Origin: Sarocladium kiliense
Taxonomy: Eukaryota > Ascomycota > Sordariomycetes > Hypocreales > Sarocladiaceae
DNA length: 64,000 bases
Direction of reading: 5' to 3'
Assembly: GCA_030734395.1 (NCBI GenBank)
Contig: JAUZTG010000003.1
Location: forward strand, 1,178,001 to 1,242,000
Made by a program: the position numbers and the translations under genes. Positions 56,927 to 64,000 of this stretch are shown piece by piece. Position 1 is the stretch's first letter. Every line of letters begins with the position of its first letter. The notes beneath the pieces were generated by a model that was not told the origin of the DNA, made no database searches, and worked only from the letters and a program-made list of their open reading frames with translations.

Positions 56927-58212
56927 TTACTCCCGCTCAGGAATCACAACACCCCACTCGTGTTGCTCGCGACCGTACATGATATCGCCGACCCAACCCT
57001 TGATCTTGCTGGTGATCTCTCCCGGAGCGCCCTCGGCACCCATCGGAATGTTGATGTCCTGGCCGCGGTGGTGGATCTGCGAGATGGGACAGACGAAGTA
57101 CTGGGACAATTAGCATATGACCTCACGAGCCAAAAGACGGACAGGACCCGAATACTTACAGCAGTACCAGCAGCAAAGCTCTCAAGAATACGGCCCTCGG
57201 CATCGGCTTCGACGAGTTCAGCAATGGTATACTTCCTCTCGGTGACTTCCAGCTCTCCAGCGAGGCGCTGACGGGCCAGCTCAAGGCAGCTTGCACGAGT
57301 GACACCGTCCAAGATCAGCTTGTCATCGAGAGGCGCAGTAATGAGCTCCTTCTTGCCGTCCTTGCGCTTCCAAACCACGAAGAAATTACTGGCACCGGCC
57401 TCCGTACACTCGCCTTGAGGGCCATACAGCCACAGAATCTGGTGGAAGCCCCGTCTGCGGGCATCCTGCGTGGCCATGAGAGATGGGCCGTAGTTGGCGC
57501 CGACCTTGGCGTAGCCGAAGCCGCCGACCCAAGCACGAACCATGTCTTCGGGAGATGTGTGCAGGCGCATACCGCCGACGGGAGCATCCATGCGGGGCAT
57601 GAAAGACACAATGATGTAAAGCATAGCCTCCTTGGGCGCCTGAACGCCGAGTTGAGACTGAGTGCCAATCATAGTCGGACGGAGGTACAGGAAGCTGCCA
57701 GCGCGGTCCTTGGGAAGCCAACGGGGACCATCAACGCCGCAAAGAGCAATCATGAGCTTCTCAAGCTCTGCCGGCTCGAAGACAGGCAGAGAGATACGGC
57801 TGGCGGACATGCGCATACGGGCGGTGTTCTTGCTCGGGCGGAAAATGCGAAGCTTTCCATCGAAGCCACGGAAGACCTTGAGGCCCTCGAAGCACTCGGT
57901 GGCGTAGTGCAGGCAGGAAGCCGTGGGCATGAGGCTCAATGGACCGTAGGGCTTGAGCTCAGGGGTTCCCCAGCCACTGTCAGCTGTCCAAGTGGCAGTG
58001 ACCATGTGGTCGGTGCAGATAGTCTCGGCACCAGCGTTGGCAGTGGCCTCATCGGGAACGGCACGCGGTGAGGCGGTGAGGTTGTATGTGAGCTTAGAAG
58101 CGTCGAGAGCAGCCGGGTTCGAGGCATTGGGGACAGTGGGAGTGATCTCCTTTTGGTGGACGGCAGCGGCGGTCAGGTCCACGTCCTGCGTTTGCACTGC
58201 TGAAGGCGCCAT
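56927..58212 (-). CDS. Branched-chain amino-acid aminotransferase
   Basis: Exons 58212-57160 and 57100-56927 with a 59-nt intron; 408 residues. It transfers the amino group between Leu, Ile or Val and 2-oxoglutarate, using pyridoxal phosphate, as the last step of synthesis and first of breakdown. HYATECFEGLKVFRGFDG and FLYLRPTMIGT are class IV marks. Lys236 in GFGYAKVGANYG is the cofactor-binding lysine. TEAGASNFFVVWKRKDGKK and LDGVTRASCLELAR follow. The intron splits the C-terminal block just before YFVCPISQIHHRG. The 45-residue N-terminal part MAPSAVQTQDVDLTAAAV is not a clear presequence, so a cytosolic isozyme is more likely. The upstream in-frame stretch has no ATG, so this start is firm. 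Confidence 0.95.
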
Positions 58213-59711
58213 GTTGTGTAGTTGTGATGGTCTGTCGTGAAGTGGCGGTGGTGGAGGGGTATGTTGAGGTTGTGCTGGTGTCACAACGAGTGTAGGACTG
58301 GTGAGAAAGGAAAGTGCAGCTGGGCCCGGGCGGACTTCTATAAGAAGATGATTATGGTAAAAGGGAACAGACGAATTGTCACAGGAAAAGGCAGACTGAG
58401 TCACGAGGGGCGCAAATCAATGGCGGGACAAAGAAAGTTTTATTTGCGGTCCCTTGCTGTCCCTCCGGCCACGGAGGGATAGTGGCGGCGTCCGTGGAGC
58501 CAAGGCCGGGCTCCACGTTGGGGAACCGCACTCCGAGATAGGGAGGTCGATTTGCCTTGCTCCGCGCCCTACAAAGTCAGAAGGAGGGGATGAAACCGTT
58601 TCCATTCGTCATGTGCGCCCTTTGGAAGACTCGATCGATCCGTTAATGGCCGGCCTGAGGTGGGCGGACTTTGGAAGTGTGGCTCCGGAGGGGGGTTGCT
58701 GGCCCACATGGCTGGGAGTTGACCCCTTTCGATGAAGTCAGTGTTATGTTATCGTGTTTCTTCGCGTGCATAAGTTGTCTGAGATGTACATGGCCAAAGA
58801 CTCTCCGTCCCGGCCTGACGGGGGATCTTCAAGATTTCGACGATCGTTAAGCAATGAGACGGTTTGGCGCAATCTGGTACCTGAATCGGCAAACTCCATC
58901 CTGCATGTTCTCTCGCAGACTACGAGTAAGGCCGTCAACTCTGTGAGCCGTCACTTGCCATGCCTTGCGTATCAGCTTTGCGACCGATACCAGCTCAAGT
59001 ATGGTCACAAAATTATGGGTTTTCAACACGTCGATTAAGGCGCGGAATGGAGCCGCTGGTGCTAGTGTCGGCTTTGCATCTTACGTGAACTTCAAGATTC
59101 GGGACAAGATAACATACCTGGCTGGCGAGTCAACTTCATTGAGATGTGCCTTGAGCTCGCTTTCGATCACTGTGTATCACCGTGTTCGTTTACTTCATCT
59201 TCAAACTACCATAAAGACATACTCCTGCAAACAATCGCAAATTTTGTTCAGCGCGTGCGGAAGGGCTGCCGTCGGCTTGTCTCGGATCACCCACCTGTGC
59301 AACCTTCTCCCGTGGATAGCCGCGTCCCTCAACTCGGCGATAAACACGCGCGGCCTTACAGACTCCCACATGAGAAGTACCTAGCACCCGAATGGACTGT
59401 CGGCGACACATTCGTGACACAACTTTTTTTTTTCTTACAGTGAGAATAAACGTCTTACCCAACACGGGCATCCCCTGCCGCTCTCCGACCCCGCGTCAGC
59501 CGCCATGTCACCATATCAGTCAATGTATTCATACTCTGTCTTTGCTGTCATCATTTGATGGTGGCCAGACAGTAGGTGGGGCGGTTGTTGAACGCCGCAT
59601 CCCGAGCTGACCCTTTGCTTTATGCTTTCCTCCTGGAATCAGTTTCCGCTCATATGTCGGTATGGTCACCTCTTGCTAATATGCTCCTTTATCAAAGTCG
59701 TCAATCGGCGC
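58213..59711. other. 1.5-kb intergenic region
   Basis: Between the aminotransferase start (minus) and the stop of the cytidylyltransferase gene (minus). Plus-strand frames around 58965-59443 show no family features. The only expected function is the aminotransferase promoter. Confidence 0.5.
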
Positions 59712-61236
59712 TCATCGAGTCATCGCCTCCTCCTTCTTGCGTTGCTCCTCTTCCAAGATCTCTCGCTGCCTTGCAGCTGCCTCAACCTCCGCCTTCACAC
59801 CTTTGGCCCTCTGGCGCGCTTCATAAAGGTCCCTGCTCTTCATGATTCGCTGCACGATTTCACCAGCATTAACCCCGGCGAAGGCGTGCTCGCCTACTTG
59901 CTTGTAAATACCCATGGCCTTGGGCGCGGTGTATGGATCGTATGTCAGAGGCATAAATGATGTCGGGCCATGATAGATTGCGTCAGGTCGACCAAGTGGC
60001 AATGAGGTCAGGTAAGACTCAGTGGGCGTGAAGGGTGCGCCGAAAACTACTTCGTGGATGTACTATGAGGCGATCAACGAATCAGTAAGCCGCGTCTTGA
60101 TCGCACTGGAGATGGCGCTTACCTTGCACTGCAAAACGCACAGTCCACGCTCGAAGATGTTCATGATCGGATAGTTGACGCCCTTCCATCGGTTGATGAC
60201 TTCATCTTCATGCACGCCAACCACAATGTAAGCTGGCGGATAGTCAGCGCCTTTGCCCAGACGTTCATTGACGGCCTGCTCGGTGAACCATCCATCCGCA
60301 CGGGCTAGATCCTCTTCAGCCTCAACCACTTTGCGCAGAAACGCAATGTGTCCGCTTGAGAACAGGTCGAAGCCGCCGTCCACGTAGACAACCCGCTGGC
60401 CAGGCTGAGGGGCTTTTCCGTCAATCAATTTACGGAAAGTTCCCGTCTCCTCTCGAGTGTCCTCCGCTTTGGCAGGTTCCGATGCAGACCAGAACCAAAC
60501 TCGGGCACCCGGTGCCTTTGCTGTTTCATCCGTAGCGTAGAGTTTCATCCTCTCAAGCATCGACTCTCCAAGGGCCTTTCGTTCTTCCGCCGTTCCATTA
60601 CCTTCTTCCCCAGACAGAACAGCCTCAAGCGACTTGATAAAATGGCCTTTCGTACAGAGAAGCATGCGTCCAACGAGGTCTGTCGTCGAAATGCCGGGTG
60701 AACGTTTCACAACTTTGAAGCGACCAGCCTCCTTGACAAACCGGTAGCAGTCATTGCCATCGCTGTCTGATGTAATATCATCACCGTGTACAACGTACTT
60801 GCAGCCGTAGTGAGTGATGTATGGCAATGAGGTGACATATGGAGCATGGCCAATGGACCGGGTGACCCAGCGGCATGCATCAGTGGCAGCAAGTCTATTT
60901 CGCATCAGGACACTCATCATTTACTTGAATAAGTGGCAGACAGCACGAACCTTTCATCGAGAGTCATCACAGTCGGTCCTTTATTGGCCATGATATCCTC
61001 GTCAGAGTGAACACCAGCGTATAACTCCGTGCCAAGCTGCCTGGCCTGAACGATGGCACCGGCGTGGCCTGCTGAGCGTTAGTAGACGAAGACATTGCTA
61101 ACCAGCGGTGATATGCTGGAACTCTCGACGTACCATGATGGAAAAAGTCGAAGCATCCGTCTACCCATAACCTTCCCTCCAAAACCTCAGGCGCGGGGTC
61201 CCCCTGAAGCCCCTCTCGTTCAATCGCTGAAGTCAT
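59712..61236 (-). CDS. ect1: Ethanolamine-phosphate cytidylyltransferase
   Basis: Exons 61236-61134, 61068-60951, 60894-60123 and 60062-59712; introns of 65, 56 and 60 nt; 447 residues. It makes CDP-ethanolamine from CTP and phosphoethanolamine, the controlling step of the Kennedy route to phosphatidylethanolamine. Two cytidylyltransferase folds are present. The first has LWVDGCFDFFHHGHAG with HXGH at 33-36, then ITHYGCKYVVHGDDIT and RSPGISTTDLVGRML. The second has VVYVDGGFDLFSSGHIAFLR and YIVVGVHEDEVINRWKG. The C-terminus is a charged helix with Glu, Lys and Arg. Each splice restores a family block, the first intron dividing the HXGH motif itself. Confidence 0.95.
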
Positions 61237-61624
61237 TGTACGTGACGCTGCAGATGTGGAGCGGCAAGTCGTGTGATCGAACTTCTCTCAAAGTAGATAC
61301 CGGGATAGGGTAAGACTTTCGATCTCGGGTTGATGCTTGCTGGGACGAAAGCATTGAGCAACAGACTGGCACTTCGCGTCAAGGTGGGTGAATATGGCTC
61401 TAGTGGGGCAGCAGCACCCCGAAGGTAGCTGGGCTCTCAGTATGGGAATTCGCGCCAGGCTCACGGCCAGACCACTTCAAATGACAGCAAGTCCATAACT
61501 TGAATGGAACTCATGATAATAGACAATATGAATGATTACACTATGGTACATAAAATGCGACTTTATTAGGATCAAGATTTGGAGCTCGTACTGTAATGTA
61601 GTAGGGGACAAGCACGGTGGCTGC
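61237..61624. other. Intergenic region
   Basis: 388 bases between the cytidylyltransferase start and the stop of the next minus-strand gene. No gene or motif recognised. Confidence 0.5.
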
Positions 61625-62860
61625 TTAGATCTCTCGCAATACTGCTCTCGCCACTACAGTAGGTGAGCAGACGCAGCCTTGACCGTCGATACTAGTAATC
61701 GGTGGCTTGGTGCAAGTAGCTTCTGCCGTGAAACCAGGCGCAGTTGTTGTAGTAGTAGGCTCCTCGCTAACACGACGGACCTCCGCCTTCACGAGAACAG
61801 GAATGATCTGTCCGGTTGACAAGGAGAACGCGCGGTGTCCAAGAACCTCAAGCAAGCGGCGAATCTCCCCAGAGTGACTAGTAATGCTAATCCAAGTTGC
61901 ATCGTCATTGGTGAAGATGTCGTCCAAAAGCTCCTTGCTGCGCGCGCGCTGGTGGTCGGCGGTTTCGCCCTCAGTGCCGCGCCAAAGCTCGTCATTCTCC
62001 GTGAAGCCTTTCTCGAAGGTAAAGTTGGGAACGACCGAATGGATGTACGTCTTGTTGGAGCGGCGGTCGCATGTATGGATGCTGATTCCTTCTCGGAGAT
62101 ATTCCTTGATGATGGGCTTGAAGGGTCGGCTCTTGGGCAACTCGATTCCACGGAAGGTCAAGTCTGCCGTGGTTGTACAGCGTGTGAGGGGTGAGCTATA
62201 GTACGACTGGAAGTAGGGGAAGCCATCATGGGCAAAATGAGACTTAAAAAACGCATTCGCCTTAAGCGCCTCGCCCTCTCCAGCAGGAGTCAACTGAGCG
62301 TCAGCCCACACTGAGGTTCCGTTTCCATCGAGCTCCGACCAGTAGCACTAGAAAAACAACTGTAAGCATTGAATGGGGTGGGTGTTTGCGGTTATCTCAC
62401 ATTCCATGCGGGAGTTCCGTAGTAGGACTCAGCAGCATTGTGCCAGCCCTGTCCGTGGCGTCCCATGACGAGAACCTTGTACATCGTGCGATCATGCCCT
62501 CCACTCCCACGACACTTCTTATTCAAGTAGTCGACCCATCGCGCAAACTTGGCCCATTGAGGCTTCTCGCCATGATGGCGACCGGAGGAGTGGTCGGTTG
62601 GATATGAGCGGTTCAGCAAGCCCATGTTCCATTGCGCCTTGAGAATAATATCGTTTAGCAGGCGTGGAATGCTAGGACGTCATGTCGCGCAACTGATGCC
62701 GACTCACATAATCAAAAGATGACGGATTCGTGTCTGGTTCATCCTGCAAAAAGTACCCCCCGATGGTTGAGTACGTGATCTCTTCATGTTTGTCATGGTG
62801 CTTATGGGCGACACTGCTCGTTGCAAATGACAGCGCCAAGCACAAAGTTGCCCATCTCAT
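61625..62860 (-). CDS. Secreted histidine phosphatase / phosphoglycerate mutase-like protein
   Basis: Exons 62860-62708, 62637-62401 and 62347-61625; introns of 70 and 53 nt; 370 residues. A signal peptide is clear: MRWATLCLALSFATSSVAHK. The catalytic motif is GRHGQGWHN with Arg111 and the phospho-accepting His112. YYSSPLTRCTTTADLTF provides the second Arg, and SITSHSGEIRRLLEVLG the second catalytic His. The wording GRHGQGWHN belongs to a fungal branch of the superfamily whose members act as phosphatases on unknown substrates rather than as glycolytic mutases. The tail is Thr-rich (EEPTTTTTAPG) followed by a few Cys, as in wall or secreted proteins. Function: extracellular phosphatase, inferred. 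Confidence 0.9.
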
Positions 62861-63865
62861 CTTGGCGGTTGACGTTCCTACAAGTGAAGAAATCGGGATA
62901 CGCTGATGTTTCGTGATCCTTCAGGTGATGGGTCAGCTCAAACATATACGCCGTTGATCTGGGTTAGTAGCAAATAGAGTCGCACCGGCCTGAGCCAATG
63001 ATTCGGGAACGTGACCAGCTCAGTTGCGCGGGTCCAGAAATGGATGGGGGTCAATTTTGATGACCTGCACCGTCGTCGACTTAATCATTGCGAAGGATGG
63101 GACTCTTTGTCCAACATCCACAGGTGAGCGGCACTCATCACGCGAGCCTGACACCGGCAGACGTTGCCCACGTGGCTGAAATGCTGTAGGAGGCAGGAAA
63201 TGTTGCCGGTCAGTCCAGATGCCGAGGAGCTAAGTGTGTGCACCGCGCGAAATCATCAGTTCTTTGCAACTACACGTCAGCACCTGGGACGCAACTAGCA
63301 TGTCGCCGGCAACTATCGCATGTATTAGACTATCTCCCCTCAGAGATCTGATCCGTCTGGGGAATACTTCGACACGAATTTGCCATCAGGCGATCGATAC
63401 TTGAGGTGCGACAGCGACACCCACATCAAGACGCCCAAAAGCTTCACAATAATCTGTCAGGTTCTTCTGCGTCAACTTTCTACAAGTTGGAATGGAATCA
63501 GCCGTAGTAATCGGCCATCTGTTTATCGATGGCTCGCTTGGTACAAACGGACCGAGAGTCACGCGAAATCCACCAGCATCACCCACGTGCCTGAAGAAGT
63601 GCGGTGACCACTCAACTCGCCGTGTTTCGAACTATACAAACTTGCGACTATTGAGCGAAGCGCATTTTGAGACACCGACCACCCAGAGAGCCATGGGTAT
63701 TGCAAAGCTATCGCCAGTCTCCGCCAATGCTGCTTTTTTGATGACCTATCAAAGCTGCTGCATGTAGTCCACAGTGTCGGCCCTTGTGCGTAAGCTGCCC
63801 AAATGGGGCACGATGCCGGGGCCACGTGAGCGTTATAGGCATTAACATGCGCGGTTCGCGACTCA
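62861..63865. other. Intergenic region near the right edge
   Basis: About 1 kb upstream of the secreted phosphatase gene. Short frames on both strands have no motifs and I call no gene. Confidence 0.5.
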
Positions 63866-64000
63866 TCAGCGAGATTTATTACTCTCACTTCGAACATATG
63901 GCTCCAGCGGAAAAACTTCAGCATCACTGGATATGCCGCCATACACAGCTTCCCATCTGTGGGCTAATTCCGTCGGAGTCTCCCACGCATTCTCGGGATC
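63866..64000 (-). CDS. Possible C-terminal end of a gene cut by the window edge
   Basis: From the right edge, the minus strand reads 44 sense codons to a TGA: DPENAWETPTELAHRWEAVY, then GGISSDAEVFPLEPYVRS and a short end. The composition is that of a globular protein and unlike the neighbouring non-coding frames. The start and family cannot be seen. Confidence 0.4.
   Translation of the reverse strand, partial: DPENAWETPTELAHRWEAVYGGISSDAEVFPLEPYVRSESNKSR

Noticed and set aside
58213..58404. In-frame extension upstream of the branched-chain aminotransferase, as possible mitochondrial form
   Set aside because: The stretch has no ATG; the frame only begins at a GTG, so it cannot be a conventional start.

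Overview
The window is nuclear DNA from a filamentous ascomycete (Pezizomycotina). Genes lie on both strands without operons. They carry short introns (about 49-101 nt) with GT..AG ends and CTRAY-like branch sites. The content includes fungal families such as Zn(II)2Cys6 regulators, an AflR-domain regulator and a fungal catalase-peroxidase. The protein style and compact introns suggest Dothideomycetes, but that rank is an inference. All gene models were spliced by eye; exon borders are given in each entry.

Layout. 0.2-3.3 kb: a conserved fungal protein of unknown function and a nuclear cyclophilin-RRM protein. 3.3-8.7 kb: a 5.5-kb gene-free stretch that ends in a pyrimidine-rich leader before a Zn2Cys6 regulator (8.7-10.2). 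11.3-12.8: a second Zn2Cys6 regulator. 13.8-25.3 is a housekeeping block: mannose-6-phosphate isomerase, SAGA subunit Sgf29, an Arf6-type GTPase, the Mediator kinase Ssn3/CDK8 and actin-related protein 2. 25.7-28.2: an Asp/Glu/hydantoin racemase and a Vps73-like vacuolar sugar-type transporter.

28.8-38.3 kb is the most cluster-like part: an MFS exporter and a flavin monooxygenase diverge from one 1.7-kb promoter region, followed by an AflR-domain regulator and an APC-family amino-acid permease. No backbone synthase is visible, so this may be a small catabolic or detoxification cluster. An intronless 446-residue protein that I cannot assign follows at 39.2-40.6.

41-55 kb is rich in redox, sulfur and carbon enzymes: catalase-peroxidase KatG with an in-frame, acid-free, arginine-bearing N-terminal extension that looks like a mitochondrial presequence; a TauD-type dioxygenase; a transaldolase-family protein; a bHLH regulator; a YwrD-type gamma-glutamyltransferase; and the monothiol glutaredoxin Grx5. 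55.8-62.9 kb holds a coiled-coil protein of unknown function, a branched-chain aminotransferase, ethanolamine-phosphate cytidylyltransferase and a secreted histidine phosphatase. A reading frame running off the right edge may be the end of another gene.

I found no transposon, CRISPR array, rRNA or convincing tRNA. The points most worth checking are the KatG extension, the MFS/monooxygenase/AflR/permease group, the two unassigned proteins, the 5.5-kb gene-free region, and several splice choices that change protein ends.
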